A stretch of 64,000 nt of DNA from Paenibacillus_AB hodogayensis. Its GTDB lineage: Bacteria > Bacillota > Bacilli > Paenibacillales > NBRC-103111. The translations under genes and the position numbers were made by a program. Numbering within the stretch: the first letter of the stretch is position 1; each line of letters opens with the position of its first letter. The stretch is from positions 992,001 through 1,056,000 of the forward strand of contig NZ_BAAAYO010000010.1 of NCBI RefSeq assembly GCF_039536325.1. Reading direction: 5' to 3'. The notes under the pieces are model-generated. The model did not search any database. It saw nothing but the letters and a program-made list of their open reading frames with translations, and had not been told where the DNA came from. Below are positions 15,312-24,417 of the stretch, one piece after another.

Positions 15312-17609
15312 CTATACGGGCACGACCCGGTAGCTTTTGCCCGGCTCTGCGGCAAATCGAAGCAATCCTTCGCCTTCGTCAACCGTTGTCTCCCCGGACT
15401 CGCCGGCGGCGTATACCGCAAGCCGCTTATCGGCGCGGATCGCACAATCCCCGCCTCGTTCCGAGCGGATGACGGCAGCGGTCAGCTTGCCGTCCCGCCA
15501 TTCGATATCGACTTCGAAGCCTCCCCTTGCCCGGAGTCCCCGAATTCGTCCTCCCGGCCATGCCATGGGCAAGGCCGGCAGCAGATGCAGCACTCCTCCG
15601 TGCGACTGGAGCAGCATTTCCGCGATCGCCGAGGTTCCGCCAAAGTTCGCGTCGATTTGAAACGGCGGGTGATCGCCGAACAAATTCGGATGGACCGCAT
15701 GGCTCAGCAAGGCATGCAAATGCTCGTACGCCTGCTCGCCTTCCTCCAGACGGGCCCAGAAATGAATAATCCACGCGCGGCTCCAGCCCGTATGGCCTCC
15801 TCCGTGAGCAAGCCGCCGTTCCAGAGCGACCCGCGCCGCCTTGGCCAGCTCCGGCGTGCCGCGCAGCGTAATCTGCTCGCCCGGATGGAGGGCGAACAGA
15901 TGGGAAATGTGACGATGGCCGGGCTCCGTTTCCTCGTAATCGACCGACCATTCCATCAGTTGGCCGTGCTTGCCGACGGCTGGCTGCGGCAGCTTCGCGA
16001 TCGCCTCCTCCAGCTTGCCGCGAAACGCATCGTCCCGCGCCAGAAGCCGCGACGCCTCGATGCAGCCGGAAAACAAAGCATGCAAGATTTGACTGTCCAT
16101 CGAAGGCCCGACGCAAAGACAGCCGGTGTTCCCATTGGGCAGCATGTAGCGGTTTTCCGGCGATAAGGACGGCGCGGTTACGAGTCGGCCCCGATCGTCC
16201 TCGATCAAGAAGTCGAGGAAAAATTCGGCGGCCTCCTTCATAATCGGATAGGCGCGTTCCGCCAGAAAGTCCGCGGACAAGCCGAACCGGTAATGCTCCC
16301 ACGCGTGCAAAGCAAGCCACGCTCCCCCGGTAGGCCAAAATATGGCCGGGATGTAGGAGCCCTGTATAGCGGTATCCGCCCAAAGGTCGGTTGCGTGATG
16401 AGCGACGAATCCGCCTGCGCCGTAAACGGTTTTCGCCGTCTCGCGGCCATTCGTCCGAAGCCGGTCGAGCAGATCGAATACCGGCTCGTGGCATTCGGCC
16501 AAATTCGTCGCCTCGGCGGGCCAATAGTTCATTTGCAAATTGATGTTGATATGGTAATCCGCATCCCACGGAGGCGTATGGCTTTCGCTCCATATGCCCT
16601 GAAGATTGGCCGGAAGGGTGCCCGGCCGGGAACTGGCCATGAGAAGGTAGCGGCCGAAATGAAAAAACAAAGCCTCGAGGGAGATATCACGCTCCCCTCC
16701 GCGAACGAGCTTCAGCCGCTCGTCGGTAGGCAGCCGCGCAAGGGAATCGCCGTCCGGATCGGCCAGCTCCAACCGGACTCTCCCGAATAGGCTCCTATGC
16801 TCGGCCGCATGCCGGTCGCGCAGAGCGGAGTAACCGATTCCGGCCGCATCGTCCGCCTGCTTGCCGCTGACGGTGCCCGGATCGGCGTGACGAAACGATG
16901 TTTGGGCGGTTACAAGGAGCGTAACCGCGTCGGCCCCTTCGACGGATAAGTAGCTGCCGATGACTTTCACGGTGCCGCCTTCGCAATCCGCCCTCAGAAG
17001 GGAGCAGTAGGCAACCCCGTCCGGTCCGCACGTTCCCGACATGGAAATGGCGGCAGGGCCGGCCTGCCGGACTTCTCCCTCGAACGGGCGGCGGCTGAGC
17101 TGGGCGCTGAAGGTCAAGCTTCCCGGCTTATCCGCCGTCAACCGGACGACGATCGCCTGATCGGCCGCGCTCGCAAACGTCTCGCGGCGAAACGCCGTGC
17201 CGGAACTAGAGAAACGAACGCTGGCAATCCCGGTCTCCAGATCGAGCTCGCGCTCGTAATCGGTCACGTCGCGTCCGAAACCTTCAAACTGCAGCTTCAA
17301 ATCGCCAAGCGGCTGGTACGGCGCAAAATGCTGTGGCTGCGAGGTCATCGCTAAGCGGGCGAGACGTTCGGCTTCCTGCGGCTTCCCTTCGAACAGAAGC
17401 CGGCGTATTTCCCCGAGATGGGAAAGCGCTTGCGGATTGTCGCGCTTGCGGGGGCCTCCGTGCCAGATCGAATCCTCGTTCATCTGGATGCGTTCCTCGA
17501 CTACGCCTCCGAAAACCATGCCGCCGAGCCGGCCGTTGCCGATCGGAAGCGCCTGCACCCACTGCTTGGCGGGCTGCGCATAGAAAAGCTTCGTCAAGCC
17601 GTCCTTCAT
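15312..17609 (-). CDS. Glycoside hydrolase family 95 (alpha-L-fucosidase type)
   Basis: 765-aa enzyme of family GH95, mostly inverting alpha-1,2-L-fucosidases (some act on alpha-L-galactose). Typical blocks: N-terminal LPIGNGRLGGMVFGG with NEDSIWHGGPRKRDNP (about 20-60), the catalytic-region motif ADYHININLQMNYWPAEATNL with the two Asn of the N-x-N site, and a C-terminal beta domain. No signal peptide, so it acts in the cytoplasm on imported oligosaccharides. The start was set at MKDGL, nine bases after GGAGAG. The promoter has perfect spacing and a 22-bp palindrome at the start site, so a repressor controls it. Hydrolysing fucosylated or plant glycans is the inferred role. Confidence 0.9.
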   Translation of the reverse strand: MKDGLTKLFYAQPAKQWVQALPIGNGRLGGMVFGGVVEERIQMNEDSIWHGGPRKRDNPQALSHLGEIRRLLFEGKPQEAERLARLAMTSQPQHFAPYQPLGDLKLQFEGFGRDVTDYERELDLETGIASVRFSSSGTAFRRETFASAADQAIVVRLTADKPGSLTFSAQLSRRPFEGEVRQAGPAAISMSGTCGPDGVAYCSLLRADCEGGTVKVIGSYLSVEGADAVTLLVTAQTSFRHADPGTVSGKQADDAAGIGYSALRDRHAAEHRSLFGRVRLELADPDGDSLARLPTDERLKLVRGGERDISLEALFFHFGRYLLMASSRPGTLPANLQGIWSESHTPPWDADYHININLQMNYWPAEATNLAECHEPVFDLLDRLRTNGRETAKTVYGAGGFVAHHATDLWADTAIQGSYIPAIFWPTGGAWLALHAWEHYRFGLSADFLAERAYPIMKEAAEFFLDFLIEDDRGRLVTAPSLSPENRYMLPNGNTGCLCVGPSMDSQILHALFSGCIEASRLLARDDAFRGKLEEAIAKLPQPAVGKHGQLMEWSVDYEETEPGHRHISHLFALHPGEQITLRGTPELAKAARVALERRLAHGGGHTGWSRAWIIHFWARLEEGEQAYEHLHALLSHAVHPNLFGDHPPFQIDANFGGTSAIAEMLLQSHGGVLHLLPALPMAWPGGRIRGLRARGGFEVDIEWRDGKLTAAVIRSERGGDCAIRADKRLAVYAAGESGETTVDEGEGLLRFAAEPGKSYRVVPV

Positions 17610-17629
17610 CGCGCACATCTCTCCATTCG

Positions 17630-17678
17630 TTGAGGTTATCGATAACCTCAATGTAAATGGAACGTCCTATTCTGTCAA
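17630..17678 (-). promoter_or_regulatory. GH95 promoter and 22-bp palindromic operator
   Basis: On the - strand: -35 TTGACA (17673-17678), 17-bp spacer, -10 TACATT (17650-17655). Directly after the -10 lies a perfect 22-bp palindrome (17630-17651) whose half is TTGAGGTTATC. A repressor there would occlude the start site. The centre ATCGAT is not a cre sequence; the binder is unknown. Confidence 0.7.
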
Positions 17679-17774
17679 TGATAAAATCCGTCCACGAACG
17701 AGTTTGCTGCGAAAACGAACGAACGCCAAAAAACGACCGCTAAGCAGGAACGTTTGGCATTCGTTACACGCGAA

Positions 17775-17800
17775 AACGGCCGGGCATACGCCCGGCCGTT
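17775..17800 (-). terminator. Terminator after the small acidic-tail gene
   Basis: AACGGCCGGGC and GCCCGGCCGTT form an 11-bp stem with a 4-nt loop. On the - strand it is followed by TTTT. It lies five bases beyond the stop of the 85-aa gene and ends the ndh operon. Confidence 0.75.
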
Positions 17801-17804
17801 GGTG

Positions 17805-18062
17805 TCAATCGTCGTCCTCGTCCTCATCGTCGTTGGCGAGTCCGCGCAAATATTCCTCGTCCGCCTTGTCCCGCGCGCGGCCTTTTTCCTTCAGCCGCTC
17901 GATCGCGGGCATAATCAGCAGATCGACTTCCTTTTGTACCGTATAAGCGAGATCGTAACGGGTTTGCGACTCCAGGAAAGAGCCGACCTCCATCAACGCA
18001 TTATAACGGTCCAGCTCCTCGCGGGTCAAAAGTCCGCGAACTTGTACGCTGCAATGTCTCAC
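17805..18062 (-). CDS. Small protein with acidic tail, function unknown
   Basis: 85 aa, GTG start, with GGAAGGCGG nearby. The N-terminal two thirds look helical (LTREELDRYNALMEVGSFLESQTRYDLAYTVQKEVDLLIMPAIERLKEKG); the end is a run of acidic residues (NDDEDEDDD). No family recognised and no membrane segment or Cys pair. It starts 25 bp after the NADH dehydrogenase gene and is followed by a good terminator, so it is the last gene of that transcript. Coding is supported by spacing, the ribosome site and the terminator. Confidence 0.6.
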   Translation of the reverse strand: MRHCSVQVRGLLTREELDRYNALMEVGSFLESQTRYDLAYTVQKEVDLLIMPAIERLKEKGRARDKADEEYLRGLANDDEDEDDD

Positions 18063-18087
18063 GGGTTACCGCCTTCCCGGTTCGGCG

Positions 18088-19278
18088 CTACAGCTTGCCC
18101 TTGCGCAGGACGAGCCCGATACCGCCGATTATATATAAATAGCGCATGTCGATCAGCTTCTTCATAAATGCCGCGAAGCCGCCCTTCAGCTTCTTGCCGA
18201 AGACGATGCCGACCGCCTCGCCTTTGCCGAGCGATGCGACAACGCCTTTGTTGTCGAACTTGAACTCTCGCAGCGGCTGGTTGCGAATCGAGGCCACGAG
18301 GTTAAAGGCGCAGTTGACGCCCTGCTGCATGGCTATCTGAGCCGTCGGCGGGAAGGGCTTACCCTCGTCGTTGAACAACAGCGAGCAGTCGCCGACGATA
18401 AATACATTTTCGTATTGGGCTGTCCGCAAGTACGGATCGACCTTGACCCGGCCGCGCATCGCCTCGAAGCCGGCCTGCTCCACAAGCCGGTTGCCGCGAA
18501 TGCCGCCGGTCCAGACGACCGTCGCCGCTGGAATCGTCTCGCCTGTCGCCAGGACGACGCCCTCGGGCTTGCATTCCTTGATCGCCGTGCCGATTTTGAA
18601 CGTGACGCCCTTGTTCGTCAACACCTGCACCGCGTAGTCCACGAGCTCCGGATCGAAGCCGGGCAATGCGGTCGGAGCAGCCTCGATATTGACGATTTTT
18701 ACCAGCCCCGGGTCGACGTCGAACTGCTTGCACAGCTTCGGGATGCGGTCGGCCAGCTCGCCGATAAACTCGATGCCGGTAAAGCCCGCCCCGCCGATCA
18801 CAAACGTCAGGTAGTCGCGGCGCTCCGGCTCCCGTTTGAACTTGGCGAACTGGTATTCGATATGCTCACGGATCAGACGGACGCTGTTGATGCTGCGGAT
18901 GTTCATGGCATGCTGCTGCAGTCCGGGAATGCCGAACGTTTCCGCCTCGCCGCCCAGACCGATGACCAAATAATCGTAGGACAGCGTGCCGTCCTCCAAA
19001 ATCACTTTTTTCTCCACCGGCTTGATCTGGACGACCGTCGATTTGACGAAATCGATCTTGAATTCGTCGATCAGCTTGGATATATTGACGCGCGCATTTT
19101 CCGGATCGTCCGTTCCCGCGGCAGGCATGTGCAGGTGGGTGGTAATATAATGATAGTCGTGCTTGTTGACGAGCGTAACGTTCGCTTCATTATAGTTGAG
19201 TTCCTTCTGCAATCTTAAAGCGGTCAGCACGCCGCCATAGCCGGCGCCCAAAATGACGATCCTTGGAACTGTACTCAT
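18088..19278 (-). CDS. ndh: Type II NADH dehydrogenase
   Basis: 396-aa single-subunit NADH:menaquinone oxidoreductase, non-proton-pumping, bound to the inner face of the membrane. The N-terminus VPRIVILGAGYGGVLTALRLQ is the FAD Rossmann motif; TFVIGGAGFTGIEFIGELAD is the NADH-binding motif; NVFIVGDCSL and PPTAQIAMQQG are the second FAD block and quinone-site signature. The C-terminal amphipathic end provides membrane attachment. The start was set at MSTVPRI; the upstream frame is not conserved-looking. A Rex-like palindrome lies about 70 bp upstream, consistent with NADH-responsive repression known for B. subtilis ndh. Divergent from the ferredoxin/flavodoxin reductase gene. Confidence 0.9.
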   Translation of the reverse strand: MSTVPRIVILGAGYGGVLTALRLQKELNYNEANVTLVNKHDYHYITTHLHMPAAGTDDPENARVNISKLIDEFKIDFVKSTVVQIKPVEKKVILEDGTLSYDYLVIGLGGEAETFGIPGLQQHAMNIRSINSVRLIREHIEYQFAKFKREPERRDYLTFVIGGAGFTGIEFIGELADRIPKLCKQFDVDPGLVKIVNIEAAPTALPGFDPELVDYAVQVLTNKGVTFKIGTAIKECKPEGVVLATGETIPAATVVWTGGIRGNRLVEQAGFEAMRGRVKVDPYLRTAQYENVFIVGDCSLLFNDEGKPFPPTAQIAMQQGVNCAFNLVASIRNQPLREFKFDNKGVVASLGKGEAVGIVFGKKLKGGFAAFMKKLIDMRYLYIIGGIGLVLRKGKL

Positions 19279-19345
19279 CTTTGATCCCATCCATATCCGT
19301 TTGTTTGGCTTTCTCTGTATAGGGTATGCGTCTGGACAAGCTACA

Positions 19346-19363
19346 TTGTGAAAAAAAACACAA
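19346..19363 (-). promoter_or_regulatory. Rex-like operator upstream of ndh
   Basis: TTGTG and CACAA are separated by eight A residues. This keeps the outer parts of the Rex consensus TTGTGAAnnnnTTCACAA, with two mismatches in the right inner arm. It is placed where Rex represses ndh in B. subtilis. Confidence 0.45.
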
Positions 19364-19524
19364 GCATTTTTAAGAAACAACCGTTCTTTCGCTGCATCTC
19401 ATACAATGAACTGTATTTACATACAATATTATGAACCTTTTATCAAGAGCAATCATATATCTTCCCATACAAAATATCAAGCGACAAACTGTCTAAATTT
19501 TGTCGTTATTTGTGACAAATTCTC

Positions 19525-19553
19525 TTTTCATCAACTGGTCAGACGATTATAAT
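19525..19553 (+). promoter_or_regulatory. Promoter of the NADP reductase gene
   Basis: TTTTCA (19525-19530), a 17-bp spacer and TATAAT (19548-19553) precede the AGGAGG ribosome site. A repeat TTTGTC/GACAAA (19499-19519) lies just upstream and could be a regulator site. Confidence 0.5.
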
Positions 19554-19586
19554 AATAGGGTGTGGTATAACCATTAGGAGGTGTCC

Positions 19587-20603
19587 TTGTACGTGTCAGC
19601 GCCAGTAAATGAGCACAACCAAGACTTGACGGATATTATCATCATCGGCGGGGGTCCCGCCGGGATGTTTGCGGCGTTTTATGCAGGAATGCGCCAGGCT
19701 TCCGTAAAAATCATCGAGAGCATGCCGCAACTGGGCGGACAGCTTGCTGCGCTTTACCCTGAAAAATATATTTACGACGTAGCCGGTTTTCCGAAAGTAA
19801 CCGCCCAAGAGCTCGTCAATCGTCTGAACGAGCAAATGAGCCATTTCCCGGTCGATGTCCGGCTTGAGGAAAAAGTGCTGAAAGTGACGAAAAAAGACGA
19901 GCGGCAGTTCGAGGTGGAAACCGATGCCGGCGTTGTCCACCGCTCCAAAGCCATTATCATTACGGCCGGAGTCGGCGCGTTCGAGCCCCGCAAGCTGGAT
20001 CTGCCGGAAGCTTCCCGCTTCGACAAGAAGAACCTGCACTATTTTGTCAGCGACCTGAACAAATTCGCCGGTCAAAAAGTATTGATCAGCGGGGGCGGCG
20101 ACTCCGCGGTCGACTGGGCGCTTATGCTCGAGCCGATCGCCGAGCAAGTTACGCTCATTCACCGCCGCGACAAGTTCCGCGCGCACGAGCATAGCGTCGA
20201 GCTGCTCAAGCAATCGAAGGTGAACGTAGTAACGCCTACAGAAATCGAGAGCCTCAACGGAACCGACATTATCGAATCCGTAACGATCAAAGACATCAAA
20301 TCCGGCGCCGTCAATACGCTTCCGGTCGATGCCGTTATCGTCAACTTCGGCTTCGTTTCCTCCATCGGTCCAATCGCCGAATGGGGCTTGGATATCGACA
20401 GCGGGTCGATTATTGTCGACTCCCGTCAGGAAACTTCGATTCCGGGCATTTTCGCCGCAGGCGACATTACGACCTACCCGGGCAAGCTGAAGCTGATTGC
20501 CGTTGGCTTCGGAGAAGCTCCGACCGCCATCAACAACGCCAAGGTTTATATCGATCCGGACGCCAAGCTGTCTCCGGGACATAGCAGCAACATGAAGTTT
20601 TAA
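19587..20603 (+). CDS. Ferredoxin/flavodoxin--NADP(+) reductase, YumC type
   Basis: 338-aa thioredoxin-reductase-like FNR (FNR2 family) that moves electrons between NADPH and ferredoxin or flavodoxin. FAD motif DIIIIGGGPAGMFAAFYAGMRQASVKIIESMPQLGGQL, NADPH motif VLISGGGDSAVDWALML, and C-terminal FAAGDITTYPGKLKLIAVGFGEAPTAINNAK; no CxxC, which separates it from thioredoxin reductase. The closest relative recognised is B. subtilis YumC. AGGAGG is five bases from a TTG at 19587, chosen as start; the GTG at 19581 overlaps the ribosome site and the GTG at 19593 is also possible. The end is marked by a strong terminator. Confidence 0.92.
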   Translation: MYVSAPVNEHNQDLTDIIIIGGGPAGMFAAFYAGMRQASVKIIESMPQLGGQLAALYPEKYIYDVAGFPKVTAQELVNRLNEQMSHFPVDVRLEEKVLKVTKKDERQFEVETDAGVVHRSKAIIITAGVGAFEPRKLDLPEASRFDKKNLHYFVSDLNKFAGQKVLISGGGDSAVDWALMLEPIAEQVTLIHRRDKFRAHEHSVELLKQSKVNVVTPTEIESLNGTDIIESVTIKDIKSGAVNTLPVDAVIVNFGFVSSIGPIAEWGLDIDSGSIIVDSRQETSIPGIFAAGDITTYPGKLKLIAVGFGEAPTAINNAKVYIDPDAKLSPGHSSNMKF

Positions 20604-20628
20604 TAAACGGCGATAGCCCATACTGTAC

Positions 20629-20664
20629 AAAAAGGTACTTCGTTTTGCGACGAAGTACCTTTTT
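20629..20664. terminator. Bidirectional terminator
   Basis: AAAAAGGTACTTCG pairs with CGAAGTACCTTTTT (14-bp stem, 8-nt loop). T-runs on both strands let it serve the + strand reductase gene and the - strand ABC-2 permease. Confidence 0.85.
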
Positions 20665-20736
20665 GTGTCCATCTGGCGGCTGCCCGAGAGCGGCACGCTT
20701 TTTCCAAAAAGCAATCTTTTCTCCCCGGGGCCTCTC

Positions 20737-21879
20737 TTAGTTGGCCGCCGAGCGCAGAAAGCCGGGCAGACGCAGCAGCGCGACGACGAGACCGGCCAAG
20801 CCGAACGTCAGCAAGACAGCCACCGCCCCGACGACATCGGACATATGCGCGCTGTGCGCGATCACGTCGACGAGCGAATGCTGGGCCCAATACTGCGGGG
20901 TAAAATGACCGATCGTCTGCACGAACTGCGGCATTAAGTAAGAGGGCATCCAAAGTCCTCCTACCATCGCGCCGCCCATCGAGATCAATTGGGTAATGAC
21001 CATGGCCGCCCCTTCTCCCGGCACGATAAACGACAGCCCCAGCCCGATCCCAGTGCCGGCGATGCTCAAAGCCAGCACGATTAGCGACAGCGCTTCGAGA
21101 TCGCCCAGCTTCAGCCCGTACACGAAGTGTCCGAACGTGAACAGGATGACGCATTGGGCGATGACGGTCAGCACGAACGGCACCCACATGCCGATCAAAT
21201 AGTGCAGCGGCTTAATATTCGTGCTGCGGATGCGCGACAGCAAGCCCGTCTTCTTCTCGTCGAAAAACCGCCGCGTCATCGTAATCATGATGAAAAATAC
21301 AAACATGACGGTCATACCGGGAACGACCTGGTCGATATAATCGAAATGGTCGGACGACGTCGGCGCGTTCTCCACCCGGATCGGCGAGGCGAGCAGTTGA
21401 TCGGTCTGCGCTTTCGTTTGCCCGATCGCCTGCAAGGAACCTGCCAGCTTTTGTTCCCGGTATTGATTGAATACGCTGTTCAAAATAGCCTGAATCGGGG
21501 CCAGCGAAGCCTGCGCGGAAGGGTCCTGCACCAGCTTTACATCCGCCGGTTGTCCTTGCCTCATCGCTTCCTCGAAGCCTTGCGGGATGACCAGAACGGC
21601 CGAAAGCTGTCCCCGCTTGATTTTCTCCACCTGCTCGTCAAGCGCCGCCGCAGCAGACTCCTTCACGTTCATCGTCTGCCCGATTCGTTCCAGCAGCGTC
21701 TTGGAAGCTTGCGTGCCGTCCTGATCGACCGCCTGCAGCGAAATATTGCCCGAATCGGCCGAACCGCCGAAGATGGATCCGAACATGACAATAAACAAAA
21801 TCGGCATAAGCAGCAGGAAGAAGAAACTTCGCTTGTCTTTGCGGATCAGCTTCAGCTCTTTCCAAATGATCGCCTTCAT
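20737..21879 (-). CDS. ABC-2 type transporter permease
   Basis: 380-aa membrane subunit of an ABC-2 exporter. The first helix (about 20-40, FFFLLLMPILFIVMFGSIFG) is followed by a large extracytoplasmic loop (about 45-185) and five helices between about 190 and 375, including VPGMTVMFVFFIMITMTRRFFDEKKTG. That is the YhfB/DrrB-like layout of antibiotic or polysaccharide exporters. The start at 21879 is placed by GGAGG nine bases upstream. The ATPase gene ends 33 bp before it. The substrate is unknown; drug, lantibiotic or lipid export is possible. Confidence 0.85.
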   Translation of the reverse strand: MKAIIWKELKLIRKDKRSFFFLLLMPILFIVMFGSIFGGSADSGNISLQAVDQDGTQASKTLLERIGQTMNVKESAAAALDEQVEKIKRGQLSAVLVIPQGFEEAMRQGQPADVKLVQDPSAQASLAPIQAILNSVFNQYREQKLAGSLQAIGQTKAQTDQLLASPIRVENAPTSSDHFDYIDQVVPGMTVMFVFFIMITMTRRFFDEKKTGLLSRIRSTNIKPLHYLIGMWVPFVLTVIAQCVILFTFGHFVYGLKLGDLEALSLIVLALSIAGTGIGLGLSFIVPGEGAAMVITQLISMGGAMVGGLWMPSYLMPQFVQTIGHFTPQYWAQHSLVDVIAHSAHMSDVVGAVAVLLTFGLAGLVVALLRLPGFLRSAAN

Positions 21880-21912
21880 CGTCAAACGCCTCCTTCACGA
21901 TATTGTGGCCAT

Positions 21913-22878
21913 TCAGTCCCGCAGAGCGGTGCCGGTTACAGTCAGGAATACTTGCTCCAGCGATGGCCGGACGACCTCCAACTGCTTCACGTCCCAGTGA
22001 CGCTCCGCCGCCGCGGCCAGCAGCCGCTGCATGACCTCCCCGACGCGGTCGGTTTCCAATATCCAGCCGGAGCCTTCCCTGGATGCCCTGCTTACATCGG
22101 GATCGGAAGGAGCGGCTGTCAGTTCCGGCGCTTCGATGTATATCGCCTTGCGACCGTACCGCTCGAGCAACTCCCCTAGCGGGCCGATCGCTTTTACCGC
22201 GCCTTGATCCATAATCGCGACCTGATCGCACAACGCCTCGACTTCCTCCATATAGTGCGTTGAATAGATGATCGTCACGCCTTGCCCGTTCAATTCGCGA
22301 ATCATTTCAAAAATGTGATTGCGCGACTGCGGGTCGATGCCGACCGTAGGCTCGTCGAGAATAAGCAGCTTCGGCCGATGCAGCAGCGCCGCCGCAATGT
22401 TGATTCTGCGCTTCATGCCTCCCGAGAATGTCTGCACCTCGTCCTGGGCCCGATCCGTCAGTCCCGTCTTGTCGAGCACATCGGCAATGCGCCGCTTCAG
22501 CTCGCTCCCGCGAACGCCGTACGCTTCGCCGAAAAAAACCAGATTGTCGTATGCGCTCAGCTTCTCGTACAGCGTAATCTCTTGGGGAACATAACCGATA
22601 TAGCGGGCGATCCTCTCGGTATCGGTCGTCATATCTTGGCCGAACAGACGCGCCTCTCCGCTGTCTGCCTTGACGATACCGGTCAATATTTTCATCGTCG
22701 TCGACTTCCCCGCCCCGTTCGGTCCCAAGAAACCGAAGCAGGTGCCTGCCTGCAGCGAAAACGTCACGTTATCCAGAGCTTGCTTCTTGCCGTACGTTTT
22801 GCGCAAATTCGTCACTTGCAGCACGGTATCGTCAGGTACTTCGACGGGGTTCCGTTGTGCCGAAGAAAGAGTGTCCAT
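21913..22878 (-). CDS. ABC transporter ATP-binding protein (drug-export type)
   Basis: 321-aa ATPase partner of the ABC-2 permease downstream. Walker A GPNGAGKST, Q-loop YVPQEITLYEKL, signature FSGGMKRRI, Walker B LLILDEPTVGIDP, switch STHYMEE. The C-terminal extension (about 240-321, ending PSLEQVFLTVTGTAL) is typical of the CcmA/DrrA subgroup that pairs with ABC-2 permeases. AGGAGGG precedes the start. It forms a two-gene operon with the permease. Confidence 0.9.
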   Translation of the reverse strand: MDTLSSAQRNPVEVPDDTVLQVTNLRKTYGKKQALDNVTFSLQAGTCFGFLGPNGAGKSTTMKILTGIVKADSGEARLFGQDMTTDTERIARYIGYVPQEITLYEKLSAYDNLVFFGEAYGVRGSELKRRIADVLDKTGLTDRAQDEVQTFSGGMKRRINIAAALLHRPKLLILDEPTVGIDPQSRNHIFEMIRELNGQGVTIIYSTHYMEEVEALCDQVAIMDQGAVKAIGPLGELLERYGRKAIYIEAPELTAAPSDPDVSRASREGSGWILETDRVGEVMQRLLAAAAERHWDVKQLEVVRPSLEQVFLTVTGTALRD

Positions 22879-22924
22879 TCGGTTCCCTCCTAAATATGCT
22901 TAACAGGGCATGGCCGTTTCCCCT

Positions 22925-23704
22925 TTAAAGGAGCAGCCGGCGGTCCAGCAAATAGGCGGATAAACGAATCAGTCCGTATGCGGCCAGCCAGCTAGCCACG
23001 ATGACGGCTGCGGCCATCCACGAGAAGGGCAGCAGCGTTACCGGATGCTCGCCGTTCATCTGTGCGAACAAATCGCCTATCTCGCTGTTAAACGAGGCCG
23101 AATACAGCGTGCCCATGCCGCCCATGCATAGGACCCACAGTACCGGCAGTAACGGACGCAATGTCGTGTATTGCGTATTCCCCGTGAACAAACCGAGAGC
23201 GGTAATAAACGGGCTGAAGCCGATCGTCAAGACGAGCCAGTTGAACCCCGTCACCATGAAATGCCCGACATCCGCGAACGTATAAGACTCCAGCGCAATG
23301 GTAATTAGCGAGACATAAGCGAAAGCGAGCACGTACACGATCGTCCAGATCGTCAAAATGCGCAGCAGCGCACCCAGCCATTTGGCCGCAATAAGCCAGA
23401 ACCGCGGGTAAGGCATCGTCAGCCACCAGCCATACGTTTCGTTCTCCCACTCCCGCTTATAGCTGCCGTACCCGAAAAAGAAAAACATATAAGGCAATCC
23501 ATAAGTGACGTACCACAACTGCTCGAAACGCAGCGTATGGTGAACGGCCAAGTATAAAGTGACGCCAAGCCCGGCCGCAAGCATGATCGCCGCATAAACG
23601 GCCTTCCATCTTCGGGTGATCGGAGAGCGGTTTTGTTTGCGCCAGCTTCCTTTTCCTCTATATTCGTGGCGTACAAGCGCCCAAAACGTCGCTAATGGTG
23701 TCAC
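22925..23704 (-). CDS. ABC transporter membrane protein, YtrC/D-like position
   Basis: 259-aa polytopic membrane protein with about six hydrophobic segments (for example AAIMLAAGLGVTLYLAV, LPYMFFFFGYGSY, WTIVYVLAFAYVSLITIAL, MAAAVIVASWLAAYGLI). It follows and overlaps an ATPase gene, which itself follows a GntR regulator, so it is the permease of a YtrABC-like exporter. The start GTG at 23704 is chosen because AAGGAG lies eight bases upstream; a GTG at 23713 lies on the ribosome site. No sequence family recognised with confidence. In B. subtilis the comparable operon responds to cell-wall antibiotics; such a role here is inference. Confidence 0.75.
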   Translation of the reverse strand: MTPLATFWALVRHEYRGKGSWRKQNRSPITRRWKAVYAAIMLAAGLGVTLYLAVHHTLRFEQLWYVTYGLPYMFFFFGYGSYKREWENETYGWWLTMPYPRFWLIAAKWLGALLRILTIWTIVYVLAFAYVSLITIALESYTFADVGHFMVTGFNWLVLTIGFSPFITALGLFTGNTQYTTLRPLLPVLWVLCMGGMGTLYSASFNSEIGDLFAQMNGEHPVTLLPFSWMAAAVIVASWLAAYGLIRLSAYLLDRRLLL

Positions 23705-24414
23705 CGTCTCCACTCCTTCTTGTACATCGTCCGAAAGACGTTATGCAGCGAGCCGTATTCGGCCCGCAGATCGTCCGTTTCTCCGGACCATATCGCCTGC
23801 CCCTGGTTCATCATCACGGTATAATCGAACAGCCCCTCGACTTCCTGAATATCGTGCGTGCTGATCAGCATCGATTGCCCGCGGCTTTCCAAATGGTCGA
23901 TGACGCCCGACACGATCGCTTCCCGCGAAATAACATCGATCCCCGCAAACGGCTCGTCAAGAATAACCAGCGGCACGTTGCGGGCAAGACACAAAATCAG
24001 CATCACCCGGGCCTCCTGCCCGCGGCTCATGCCGGCTACCTTCATGTCCGGATCGATATCCATCCACTCTGCGAACCGGATCGCCTCTTCTTTATCGAAA
24101 CCGGGCAGGAACGAGCGTCCCCATTCGAAAGCTTGTTGTACCGTATGGCTCGGGTACCAGCGCGCCCGGTCCGGCATATAAGCGATATCGCGGTTCGTCC
24201 TCCATCCCGGCTTCTGCCCAAGCACCTCGATCTTCCCCTTATCCGGCGTCACAAGCCCGGCGATCGTGCGGAACAAGCTCGACTTGCCGCAGCCGTTCGG
24301 TCCGAGCACGCCGACGATGCGTCCGGCGGGAATCTCGACGCTCAGCTCGAGGAGCGCGTTCTTTTTGCCATACCGTTTTGTAAGCCCTTCGCATGCGACG
24401 ACAGGTTGCGTCAT
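23701..24414 (-). CDS. ABC transporter ATP-binding protein, YtrB-like
   Basis: 237-aa ATPase. Walker A GPNGCGKSS, Walker B LVILDEPFAGID and the STHDIQEVE switch are intact. The signature is MSRGQEARV instead of LSGGQ, with Arg replacing the first Gly; several YtrB-type proteins have divergent signatures. It ends four bases into the permease gene and begins four bases after the GntR stop, so the three genes form one coupled operon. It energises the downstream membrane protein. Confidence 0.85.
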   Translation of the reverse strand: MTQPVVACEGLTKRYGKKNALLELSVEIPAGRIVGVLGPNGCGKSSLFRTIAGLVTPDKGKIEVLGQKPGWRTNRDIAYMPDRARWYPSHTVQQAFEWGRSFLPGFDKEEAIRFAEWMDIDPDMKVAGMSRGQEARVMLILCLARNVPLVILDEPFAGIDVISREAIVSGVIDHLESRGQSMLISTHDIQEVEGLFDYTVMMNQGQAIWSGETDDLRAEYGSLHNVFRTMYKKEWRR

Positions 24415-24417
24415 GGC

